NCBI RefSeq assembly: GCF_029813785.1
Contig: NZ_JARVKY010000005.1
Coordinates: 248,001-312,000, forward strand
From: Streptomyces sp. DH41
Lineage (GTDB): Bacteria > Actinomycetota > Actinomycetes > Streptomycetales > Streptomycetaceae
Reading direction: 5' to 3'
Length of the DNA: 64,000 nt
In this document: positions 55,563 to 64,000 of the stretch, one piece after another
Numbering within the stretch: the stretch's first letter is position 1
How the letters are laid out: each line of letters opens with the position of its first letter
Translations under genes and position numbers: made by a program
The notes under the pieces: generated by a model
Told to the model about the DNA's origin: nothing
The model's database searches: none
The model's input: only the letters and a program-made list of their open reading frames with translations

Positions 55563-56465
55563 ATGACGATCTACCTCACCAAGGAGAGCAAGGTCCTCGT
55601 CCAGGGCATGACCGGCGCCGAGGGCATGAAGCACACCCGCCGCATGCTGGCCGCCGGCACGAACGTGACGGGCGGCGTCAACCCGCGCAAGGCGGGCCGC
55701 ACCGTCCACTTCGACGAGCGTGCCGTGCCGGTCTTCGGCTCGGTGCGCGAGGGCGTCGAACGCACCGGCGCCGACGTCACCGTCGTGTTCGTGCCGCCGG
55801 CCTTCGCCAAGGGCGCGGTGGTGGAGGCCGTCGACGCCGGCATCGCGCTCGCCGTCGTCATCACCGAGGGCGTCCCCGTCCACGACTCCGTAGCCTTCAC
55901 CGCGTACGCCAAGGCCAGGGGCACCAGGGTCATCGGCCCCAACTGCCCCGGCCTGATCAGCCCCGGCCAGTCCAACGCGGGCATCATCCCGCCCGACATC
56001 ACCAGGCCCGGCCGCATCGGCCTGGTCTCCAAGTCGGGCACGCTCACGTACCAGCTCATGTACGAACTCCGCGACATCGGCTTCTCGTCCTGCGTCGGCA
56101 TCGGCGGCGACCCGGTGGTCGGCACCAGTCACATCGACTGCCTCGCCGCCTTCCAGGACGACCCCGACACCGAACTGATCGTCCTCATCGGCGAGATCGG
56201 CGGTGACGCGGAGGAACGCGCGGCGGCCTACATCCGCGACCACGTCACCAAGCCGGTCGTCGGCTACGTCGCCGGCTTCACCGCGCCCGAGGGCCGGACC
56301 ATGGGCCACGCCGGCGCGATCGTGTCCGGCTCCTCGGGCACGGCGCGGGCGAAGAAGGAAGCCCTGGAGGCGGCCGGAGTGCGGGTCGGGAGCACACCGA
56401 CCGAGACGGCACGGCACGTCGTCGCCGCACTCGGCGGCGTGGCACGGGACGGAGCCCCGGTATGA
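55563..56465 (+). CDS. succinyl-CoA synthetase alpha-subunit paralogue
   Basis: A 300-residue SucD-type protein with CoA-binding Rossmann half ([19 protein letters not shown]) and ligase half. The phosphorylated histidine is in [15 protein letters not shown] (about residue 247). [11 protein letters not shown] and [21 protein letters not shown] segments are canonical, and length is close to the usual 290. It lies 14 bp after the beta gene with AAGGAG and overlaps the aldehyde dehydrogenase gene as ATGA. Beta and alpha together should form an NDP-forming acid-CoA ligase. It appears to be a dedicated second copy within a catabolic cluster. Confidence 0.91.
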   Translation: MTIYLTKESKVLVQGMTGAEGMKHTRRMLAAGTNVTGGVNPRKAGRTVHFDERAVPVFGSVREGVERTGADVTVVFVPPAFAKGAVVEAVDAGIALAVVITEGVPVHDSVAFTAYAKARGTRVIGPNCPGLISPGQSNAGIIPPDITRPGRIGLVSKSGTLTYQLMYELRDIGFSSCVGIGGDPVVGTSHIDCLAAFQDDPDTELIVLIGEIGGDAEERAAAYIRDHVTKPVVGYVAGFTAPEGRTMGHAGAIVSGSSGTARAKKEALEAAGVRVGSTPTETARHVVAALGGVARDGAPV

Positions 56466-58018
56466 CGGCCGGTGCCGAGGGCGCCGTCCTCACCCTCAAG
56501 TCCGGCACCTCCTGGACCGACGCCTGGCGACGCTGCCTCGCCGTCGCCCCCGAGGCGTTCCGGGACGACCGCGTCCTCAACCTCTGGAACGCCGGCTGGC
56601 GGGCGGACGGCCGGGTCCTGCCCGCCACCAGCCCCGTCGACGGCAGCCCGATCGCCGGCCCGCCCCGCCTCGACCGGGCCACCGCCCGTCGAGCCGTACG
56701 CGCCTCGCTCGACCAGCACCGCGCCTGGCGCCACGTCCCCCTGCCCGAACGCCGCGCCCGCGTCGCCGCCACCCTCGACGCCCTCGCCCAGCACCGCGAA
56801 CTGCTCGCGCTCCTGCTCGTCCGGGAGATCGGCAAGCCGTGGCGGCTCGCACAGGCCGACGTCGACCGGGCCGTCGACGGAGTGCGCTGGTACGTCGACG
56901 GCATCGACGAAATGATCGAGGGCCGGGCCCCGCTGGACGGCCCGGTGTCCAACATCGCGAGCTGGAACTACCCGATGAGCGTGCTCGTTCACGCATTACT
57001 GGTACAGGCCCTGGCGGGCAACGCGGTCATCGCCAAGACCCCGACCGACGGCGGCGTCGCCTGTCTCACCCTGGCCTGTGCACTCGCCGCCCGCGAGGGA
57101 ATCCCCGTCACCCTCGTCAGCGGCAGCGGAGGTGAGCTGTCCGAGGCGCTCGTGCGGTCGCCCGAGATCGGCTGCGTCTCCTTCGTCGGCGGCCGCGACA
57201 CCGGCGCCGCCGTCGCCACGACCGTCGCCGACCTCGGCAAACGGCACATCCTCGAACAGGAAGGACTCAACACCTGGGGTATCTGGAACTTCACGGACTG
57301 GGACACGCTCACCGCGACGATCCCGAAGCTCTTCGACTACGGCAAACAGCGCTGCACGGCGTACCCGCGCTTCGTCGTCCAGCGGCAGCTGTTCGACGCG
57401 TTCCTCGCGGCGTACCTCCCGGCCGTGCGCACGCTGCGGGTCGGCCACCCACTCGCCGTCCGGGCACCGGACGACCCGTACCCGGACCTCGACTTCGGGC
57501 CGGTGATCAACGCGGCCAAGGCGAAGGAGCTGGGGGACCAGGTGGCCGAGGCCGTCGACCGCGGCGCCGTACCGCTGCACCGCGGCAGCGCGGACGACGC
57601 ACGGTTCCTGCCGGGCCAGGACACCTCGGCCTATGTGCAGCCGGTCACGCTCCTGAACCCGCCCCGGTCGTCGCCGCTGCACCACGCGGAACCCTTCGGC
57701 CCGGTCGACACCATCGTCCTGGTCGACACCGAGGCCGAACTGCTCGCCGCCATGAACGCGTCCAACGGCGCACTGGTCGCCACCCTCTCCACGGACGACC
57801 CGGCGACCTACGACAGGCTGGCGCCGCAGATCCGAGCCTTCAAGGTCGGCCACGGTGTCCCGCGCTCCCGCGGTGACCGCGACGAGCTGTTCGGCGGGCA
57901 CGGCGCGTCCTGGCGCGGTGCCTTCGTCGGCGGCGACCTGCTGGTGCGCGCCGTCACGCGCGGCCCGGCGGGGGAGCGGCTGCCCGGGAACTTCCCGGAC
58001 CACCACCTCATGCCCTAG
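56462..58018 (+). CDS. aldehyde dehydrogenase superfamily protein
   Basis: A 518-residue NAD(P)-dependent enzyme. The oxyanion asparagine is N169 (ASWNYPM), and the nucleophile is C298 in [12 protein letters not shown]. The general base is probably E265 in ILEQEGLN, a departure from the usual LELGGKN. It starts inside the sucD-like stop. Pairing of an acid-CoA ligase with an aldehyde dehydrogenase suggests either a CoA-acylating reduction of an acyl-CoA or oxidation of an aldehyde such as glyoxylate or a semialdehyde to the acid used by the ligase. I cannot decide between them. The altered base motif and RC at the active site make it a divergent family member. Confidence 0.86.
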   Translation: MTAGAEGAVLTLKSGTSWTDAWRRCLAVAPEAFRDDRVLNLWNAGWRADGRVLPATSPVDGSPIAGPPRLDRATARRAVRASLDQHRAWRHVPLPERRARVAATLDALAQHRELLALLLVREIGKPWRLAQADVDRAVDGVRWYVDGIDEMIEGRAPLDGPVSNIASWNYPMSVLVHALLVQALAGNAVIAKTPTDGGVACLTLACALAAREGIPVTLVSGSGGELSEALVRSPEIGCVSFVGGRDTGAAVATTVADLGKRHILEQEGLNTWGIWNFTDWDTLTATIPKLFDYGKQRCTAYPRFVVQRQLFDAFLAAYLPAVRTLRVGHPLAVRAPDDPYPDLDFGPVINAAKAKELGDQVAEAVDRGAVPLHRGSADDARFLPGQDTSAYVQPVTLLNPPRSSPLHHAEPFGPVDTIVLVDTEAELLAAMNASNGALVATLSTDDPATYDRLAPQIRAFKVGHGVPRSRGDRDELFGGHGASWRGAFVGGDLLVRAVTRGPAGERLPGNFPDHHLMP

Positions 58019-58406
58019 AGGTGTCGTTCGGACCAGGTCGGCTCCGGCAGCACGGCGAAGGCCCGCCCTCGCCCCGCACACTTCTCGTCCTGATCAGCTG
58101 GACACACATGGGCCGCTCACGACGCGCAGCCGCTGTGCTGCGGGACGTGCGCATTGCGCGGCTGGTGCGGGTGGCCCGGAAGCACGGGGTCGCACCGGAA
58201 GCGCGCTGCGAGTAGCTGTCCGGTTACTCACGGTGCGGCCCCGGGTGTGGCGGAGCCGCCGGTCCCGGACCGCCGCCCAGGCGGAGGGCCGGAGGGAGGG
58301 CGAGCCCGGGGCAGGGGAAGGAAACGCAGGTGAAAGGCACTGCGAAACCTTGGTATGGTTGTCCATGTCGCCGCGGGGAACAGCCCGCACAGGCGGCAGA
58401 CACCTA
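58019..58406. other. intergenic region before tRNA-Leu
   Basis: The gap is 388 bp. A 35-codon open frame (58108-58215, MGRSRRAAAVLRDV at its start, very Arg-rich) exists but has no ribosome site, so I do not call it. A tRNA promoter is likely at the right end. Otherwise I see no structure. Confidence 0.5.
58331..58359 (+). promoter_or_regulatory. probable promoter of tRNA-Leu
   Basis: TGAAAG at 58331-58336 and TATGGT at 58354-58359 are spaced 17 bp apart, about 48 bp before the tRNA. This fits the main vegetative sigma factor, with a weak -35 element. Confidence 0.5.
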
Positions 58407-58491
58407 GTCCGGGTGGCGGAATGGCAGACGCGCTAGCTTGAGGTGCTAGTGCCCTTTATCGGGCGTGGGGGTTCAAGTCCCCCCTCGGACA
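58407..58491 (+). tRNA. tRNA-Leu (anticodon GAG)
   Basis: A class II tRNA of 85 nt. The acceptor arm GTCCGGG pairs with CTCGGAC (one G-T) plus discriminator A. The D arm is GGCGGAATGGCAGAC-like, and the anticodon loop TTGAGGT is closed by CTAGC/GCTAG with GAG at 58440-58442. The long variable arm is GCCCTTTATCGGGC. The T arm is GGGGGTTCAAGTCCCCC. CCA is not encoded. It reads CUC, a very common Leu codon here. Confidence 0.95.
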
Positions 58492-58512
58492 CAAGATCAG
58501 GCAAAAGGTGAC

Positions 58513-58542
58513 ATGCCGACCGGGAGTGATTCCGGTCGGCAT
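58513..58542 (+). terminator. terminator of tRNA-Leu transcript
   Basis: A perfect 11-bp stem ATGCCGACCGG/CCGGTCGGCAT with an 8-nt loop, followed by TTCG, 22 bp after the tRNA. Confidence 0.75.
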
Positions 58543-58649
58543 TTCGCGTTGTCCGGGTGCCGGGAGCGCCGTGGAAAACCCGATGCGGTGTCCCTCGCGG
58601 ATTTCCTACACTCACCACGACACCGAGATCGAGTGAGGGGAGCCGGGCC

Positions 58650-58766
58650 GTGCGTATCCGCACCGCTGCCGTCGTTCCCCCGTCCCGGTACGAGGTGATC
58701 CTGGTGTCTTCGGCCGTCCGGTGTCCGCTGCGCGGCCGGCACCGGATGCCCGCGACGAGCATCTGA
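58650..58766 (+). CDS. possible 38-residue leader peptide upstream of fusB
   Basis: GTG start with GGGGAG seven bases upstream and a clean stop. The product is a basic 38-residue peptide (starts [16 protein letters not shown]; includes [10 protein letters not shown]). It ends 103 bp before the fusB start, in the position of an attenuating or ribosome-sensing leader. The coding signal is otherwise weak, and I know no family. If real, translation of this peptide could report ribosome state to fusB. Confidence 0.35.
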   Translation: MRIRTAAVVPPSRYEVILVSSAVRCPLRGRHRMPATSI

Positions 58767-58869
58767 CGTACCGTCACGCCCGCCCTCTCGCGGCGGGCCG
58801 TCTCCCCGTCCCGCCCTCGTCCCGGGAATCGCGTCGCCCTGTTCACGCATGAGCGAAAGGCCACGGGCC

Positions 58870-60933
<2,064 letters not shown>

Positions 60934-60938
60934 CGGCC

Positions 60939-60972
60939 GGGCTGTCCCCTCCCGCGCGGGAGGGGACAGCCC
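60939..60972 (+). terminator. terminator after fusB
   Basis: A continuous 17-bp perfect palindrome (GGGCTGTCCCCTCCCGC and its complement) begins six bases past the stop. It lacks a T-run but is very stable. Confidence 0.8.
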
Positions 60973-61252
60973 CCGGGCCGGGGGCGGCGAGTCAGGGAAA
61001 GGACACCACCGCCGACGGCACGGCCGACATCCCCGAAGTCGGCGCGCCCGTCTCGTCGATGACGCATCCGTACTGTCTCGCCGAGCACGGGCGGAAACAG
61101 GGGCAGCCCCCTGCCCCTCTCCGGCGTGTCCGTCCGTCAGGGCGCGGCTGATGCGGACCGACCCGGCAGGCGCGAACAGCCCAGCCGAGTCGCCACGTAG
61201 GGAAGAAGGCGGTGCGGCATATTCCGGTGAGCCGGACGGAATAATCGCATAC

Positions 61253-61417
61253 ATGTCAAAGGTGACGCGCAACGCGCTGATCGTCGTCCTCCTGATCTGG
61301 AGCGGGTTCGCCTACCCGTGGTTCGACAGGGGCTGCAACATCGCGGAGGCGTACACGGCGGTCTTCGAGTACGGGGTGCCGCAAGGTCTGGAGCCCCTCC
61401 CGGCCTGCTACGGCTGA
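61253..61417 (+). CDS. small membrane or secreted protein, 54 residues
   Basis: It begins with MSKVTRNALIVVLLIWSGF, one hydrophobic segment at about 8-23, then a short outward-facing part with two cysteines (C28, C52) that could form a disulfide. The ribosome site is weak (GGACGG about 12 bases away). The codon pattern is typical for the genome, and an upstream frame does not extend convincingly. No family is recognised. It lies between the fusB terminator and the glycosidase gene; the roughly 280 bp before it hold only a small AGGGGCAG/CTGCCCCT hairpin. Confidence 0.6.
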   Translation: MSKVTRNALIVVLLIWSGFAYPWFDRGCNIAEAYTAVFEYGVPQGLEPLPACYG

Positions 61418-61558
61418 GAGCCCGGTCCGGACCTTGACGCTGCGCTGAATCCGGTCGCTACTTGTGCAGTGGACGTTGGGCGGCTGTCCATGTCTGTGTC
61501 AGAAGTGAGCGGAGAGGATGGCGATGTTCGTCCCCGGTCTTCGATCCATACGGTGCAG

Positions 61559-63208
61559 ATGAAGAAGAGGCAGATGAAGAAGAGACTGTGCGGTGCGGGT
61601 GCCGTCCTCGGCGTCCTGGTCACGGTGGGCGCACTACCGGCGCAGGCGTCGGCACCAGCCGTCCAACCGGACCGGCATGCCCTGCCCCTGGGCCGCACAG
61701 ACCTGCCCGAGACGCGCACCACCACGACACTTCAACCGGGCGTCACCCTCACCCGCATCGTGCGCGGCGCCGAAGATCCGTCGCACGACCCGTCGCAGCA
61801 CTGGACGGTCGAGGTCTCCATCCCCGGCGGCGTCACCTCGCCGGACCCCGACGCGCCGCCGACCGCCCTGAAGGACAGGGCGAGCGCCGACGAACTGGCC
61901 GCCGAGCTGAAGCGCGACGGCTTCCAGGCCAGGGTGGAACAGGTGACCACACCGAAGGCGGCCGACTACGCCGGCGGCACCCTCGGCTGGCGGGTCCGCA
62001 TCGGAACGTACGACTCGCAGTCCGCCGCGACGACCGAACGCACCCGCCTCCGGACGGCCGGCTACTCGGGATCCGCCGTGTACACGGGCTGGGACGGCGA
62101 CGCCACGGACCGCGGCCCATGGCGCGTCGACGTGCTCACCATCGACCCGCGCAGGTTCCGCGGGAGCCTCGACGCGTCGTACGGCCCCGACCTGGAGCAG
62201 CGGGAGACCACCAGCGAACTGTCGAAGTCGGCCGACGCGACCGCCGCCGTCAACGCCGGATTCTTCGTCCTCGACCCCAAGGCGGGCGCGCCGGGCGACC
62301 CGGCAGGCGTGGGCGTGTACGACGGACGCCTGCTGAGCGAGCCGGTGGCCGGCCGCCCCAGCCTGGTGATCCACGACAACGGCCGGCGAACGGACGTCAC
62401 CCGTCTCACCTGGCGGGGCCAGGTCACCGGCCGGGAGTCCACCCTCCGCCTGAACGGTGTCAACCGCGTCCCCGGCCTGATCCGCAACTGCGGCGGCACC
62501 GAGGGCGACGTTCCCACCGCCCTGCCCCTGCACGACGTGACGTGCACCAACCCCGACGAACTGGTCGCCTTCACACCGGACTACGGCCGGCACACTCCCC
62601 AGGGTGAAGGCCTGGAGGCCGTACTGGACGCCCACGACCGGGTCGTGGAGCTGCGCTCACCACGAGGCGGAGAACTCCCGCCGGGCGGCAGCTCGGTCCA
62701 GGCAACCGGCCGGCGCGTCGCCGACCTGACCGCCCTGGCACACACGGGCCACCGCCTCCGCGTCAGCACGACCCTGCTCGACGAACGCGGTCACCGCGTC
62801 TCACCCTCACCCCGGACCGACATCCTGAACGCGGGCCCCGAACTCGTCCGCGACGGACGGCTCCACGTCACGCCCGCCACCGACGGCATGGTGCACCCCG
62901 GCGACCCGAGCTGGTACTACGGCTGGGTCCACAAGCGCAACCCGCGCACCCTGGCCGGAGTGGACGCCGCCGGCCGCACCGTCCTGGTCACCGCCGACGG
63001 ACGCAGCACCGACTCCCTCGGGCTCAGCATCGGCGAGAGCGCGAAGGTCGCCAAGTCACTGGGCCTGCGCGACGCGGTCAACCTCGACGGCGGCGGTTCG
63101 ACGACGATGGTGACGAACGGCGACGTGATCAACGAGCCGTCGGACGCCGCAGGCGAACGCCCTGTCGGCGACGCGTTGCTGATCCTGCCCCGCAGGCACG
63201 GGAACTGA
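61559..63208 (+). CDS. secreted phosphodiester glycosidase (NAGPA domain) with SPOR-like segment
   Basis: About 549 residues. A signal peptide follows the basic start MKKRQMKKRL (ends QASA near residue 33). A SPOR-like peptidoglycan-binding segment lies at about 105-185 (residues around DELAAELKRDGFQARVE and RVRIGTYDSQSAA). The C-terminal NAGPA domain has the conserved TAAVNAGFF and VNLDGGGSTTMV motifs of phosphodiester alpha-GlcNAcases, which uncover sugar-phosphodiester bonds, here likely on the cell wall. Start choice is uncertain: ATG at 61559, ATG at 61574 (AAGAGG but short spacing), or a longer form from 61469. Single gene, followed by an 8-bp repeat array. Confidence 0.82.
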   Translation: MKKRQMKKRLCGAGAVLGVLVTVGALPAQASAPAVQPDRHALPLGRTDLPETRTTTTLQPGVTLTRIVRGAEDPSHDPSQHWTVEVSIPGGVTSPDPDAPPTALKDRASADELAAELKRDGFQARVEQVTTPKAADYAGGTLGWRVRIGTYDSQSAATTERTRLRTAGYSGSAVYTGWDGDATDRGPWRVDVLTIDPRRFRGSLDASYGPDLEQRETTSELSKSADATAAVNAGFFVLDPKAGAPGDPAGVGVYDGRLLSEPVAGRPSLVIHDNGRRTDVTRLTWRGQVTGRESTLRLNGVNRVPGLIRNCGGTEGDVPTALPLHDVTCTNPDELVAFTPDYGRHTPQGEGLEAVLDAHDRVVELRSPRGGELPPGGSSVQATGRRVADLTALAHTGHRLRVSTTLLDERGHRVSPSPRTDILNAGPELVRDGRLHVTPATDGMVHPGDPSWYYGWVHKRNPRTLAGVDAAGRTVLVTADGRSTDSLGLSIGESAKVAKSLGLRDAVNLDGGGSTTMVTNGDVINEPSDAAGERPVGDALLILPRRHGN

Positions 63209-63224
63209 CGTCCAGGTCCCCGCA

Positions 63225-63296
63225 CGAAGACCCGGAGACCCGAAGACCCGGAGACCCGGAGACACAAACCCCCGAAGACACGAAGACCGAAGACCC
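63225..63296 (+). repeat. 8-bp tandem repeat array upstream of esterase gene
   Basis: About nine units of CGRAGACC (with variants such as CAAACCCC) lie in the 131-bp gap between the glycosidase and the secreted esterase, ending 44 bp before the esterase start. It probably replaces much of the promoter region. Confidence 0.8.
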
Positions 63297-63339
63297 GCAC
63301 CACAGCGCGACGAACAGCAACCCACCCCAGGGAGCCGCA

Positions 63340-64000
63340 GTGTCCGCGAACGTGCCAACAACCGTCCTGCCCGCCTTCAGAGCCAGGGTCCTCCTGATCC
63401 TGGCCGTACTGCTGGCCACCCTCGCACCGACCGCCCCGGCACTGGCCACCGGGCAGCAGGGCGCCGCCCGCCCCGGCGCCGAAGTCGTCGCCGTCACCCA
63501 GGTGGCGGACCGGCAGGTCGACCTGTCGGTCCGCTCGACGGCCCTCGGAGGCCGCACGGTCAAGGTCCGTCTCCTGACCCCGGACGGCTGGAACCCGCAC
63601 GACCGACGCCACCGACAGCAATGGCCCACCCTCTGGCTGCTGCACGGCTGCTGCGGCGACTACACGTCGTGGACGAGCATGACGGACGTGGCGCGGACCG
63701 ACAGCCTGCGCGACGTCCTGGTCGTCATGCCCGAGGCCGGCTGGAACGGCTGGTACAGCGACTGGTGGAACCACGGCGAGGGCGGCGACCCCGCATGGGA
63801 GACCTTCCACACCGTGGAGCTGCGCCGCCTCCTGGAACGTGACTGGGGCGCGGGCACCAACCGCGTGGTGGCCGGCCTCTCCATGGGCGGCCAGGGCGCC
63901 CTGCTGTACGCCGCCAGGCACCCCGGCATGTTCAGGGCGACAGCGGCCTACTCCGGTTCCGCGCACCCCCTCCTGAACGACGAGTCGGTCGACCGCGTCA
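63340..64000 (+). CDS. secreted esterase of the antigen 85 / PF00756 type, truncated by window end
   Basis: The GTG at 63340 follows GGGAGCC. A signal peptide of about 37 residues (hydrophobic 16-35, ALA) leads into an alpha/beta-hydrolase. LWLLHGCCGDYTSWTSMTD forms the oxyanion region, VVMPEAGWNGWYSDWWN is the family's characteristic loop, and the nucleophilic serine is in VAGLSMGGQGAL. The catalytic Asp and His lie beyond position 64000, so the C-terminus is missing from view. The family includes mycolyltransferases and acyl esterases; for Streptomyces, an acyl esterase is likely. It reads in the same direction as the upstream glycosidase but across its own repeat-filled promoter region. 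Confidence 0.88.
   Translation, partial: MSANVPTTVLPAFRARVLLILAVLLATLAPTAPALATGQQGAARPGAEVVAVTQVADRQVDLSVRSTALGGRTVKVRLLTPDGWNPHDRRHRQQWPTLWLLHGCCGDYTSWTSMTDVARTDSLRDVLVVMPEAGWNGWYSDWWNHGEGGDPAWETFHTVELRRLLERDWGAGTNRVVAGLSMGGQGALLYAARHPGMFRATAAYSGSAHPLLNDESVDRV

Noticed and set aside
58108..58215. 35-residue Arg-rich frame before the tRNA
   Set aside because: No ribosome site and no recognisable feature; composition is typical of random frames here.
58407..58491. tRNA-Leu as an attachment site of an integrated element
   Set aside because: There is no integrase gene and no duplicated tRNA 3' end. The downstream neighbour is the conserved fusB gene, so nothing is integrated here.
60973..61252. 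Possible small gene or gene remnant between fusB and the small membrane protein
   Set aside because: A frame containing SSMTHPYCLAEHG looks mildly coding, but it has no start with a ribosome site and ends quickly; not enough to call.

Overview
The window is a high-GC actinobacterial chromosome segment, almost certainly Streptomyces. The signs are strong third-position G/C bias, GTG starts, several Tat and long Sec signal peptides, ROK/GntR/LysR control genes, CebR-type cellulase operators and Streptomyces-style gene families. From memory, the gene order (two cellulases, a FabH paralogue, ebo-like genes, a second sucCD pair, fusB) resembles one arm-proximal region of the S. coelicolor/lividans group. 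That is recollection, not a search result.

Layout. 1-8 kb: plant-polymer enzymes, namely a PL11 rhamnogalacturonan lyase and divergent GH48 and GH6 cellulases sharing a control region with two CebR boxes. 8-16.4 kb: a His-rich methyltransferase, an aldo/keto reductase, a long-chain acyl-CoA synthetase, a LysR/BASS transporter pair and a secreted sialidase. 16.6-26.8 kb: an NAD-linked formate dehydrogenase operon (panE-like gene, catalytic core, NuoE-NuoF fusion, detached Fe-S domain, then fdhD) running left, and an OFA-type oxalate/formate transporter with an overlapping 47-residue partner running right. A FabH paralogue and a GntR/FCD regulator follow. 27-38.4 kb: a ROK-controlled sugar uptake and catabolic unit (ROK regulator, ABC ATPase, permease, lipoprotein, Gfo/Idh dehydrogenase, TIM-barrel isomerase), then a 1238-residue secreted enzyme combining sugar-dehydrogenase propeller, PKD, CBM6-like, ThuA and 3-keto-disaccharide-hydrolase-like domains.

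38.5-47.7 kb: an Ebo-type operon (inositol-phosphate synthase, UbiA prenyltransferase, TIM barrel, EboA, TatD/EboB, EboE, EboF phosphodiesterase), followed by a Tat-exported His-rich TIM barrel. 47.7-58 kb: a second oxalate locus, with an OFA transporter, ADP-forming acyl-CoA synthetase, formyl-CoA transferase and oxalyl-CoA decarboxylase-like enzyme on the minus strand, divergent from a SucC/SucD paralogue pair plus aldehyde dehydrogenase. 58.4-64 kb: tRNA-Leu(GAG), a possible leader peptide, the EF-G paralogue fusB, a small membrane protein, a secreted phosphodiester glycosidase and a truncated secreted esterase.

How it fits together. The two oxalate/formate loci lie 30 kb apart. Both divergent promoters and the GntR gene's own upstream region carry the same-strand 11-mer CWGTNGACGAA, so I propose one GntR-controlled oxalate/formate regulon. 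Oxalate import, CoA transfer, decarboxylation, formate oxidation and possibly reduction of oxalyl-CoA to glyoxylate would be its steps. Most functions are read from family motifs; substrates of the sugar unit and of the Ebo operon are not determined by the sequence.
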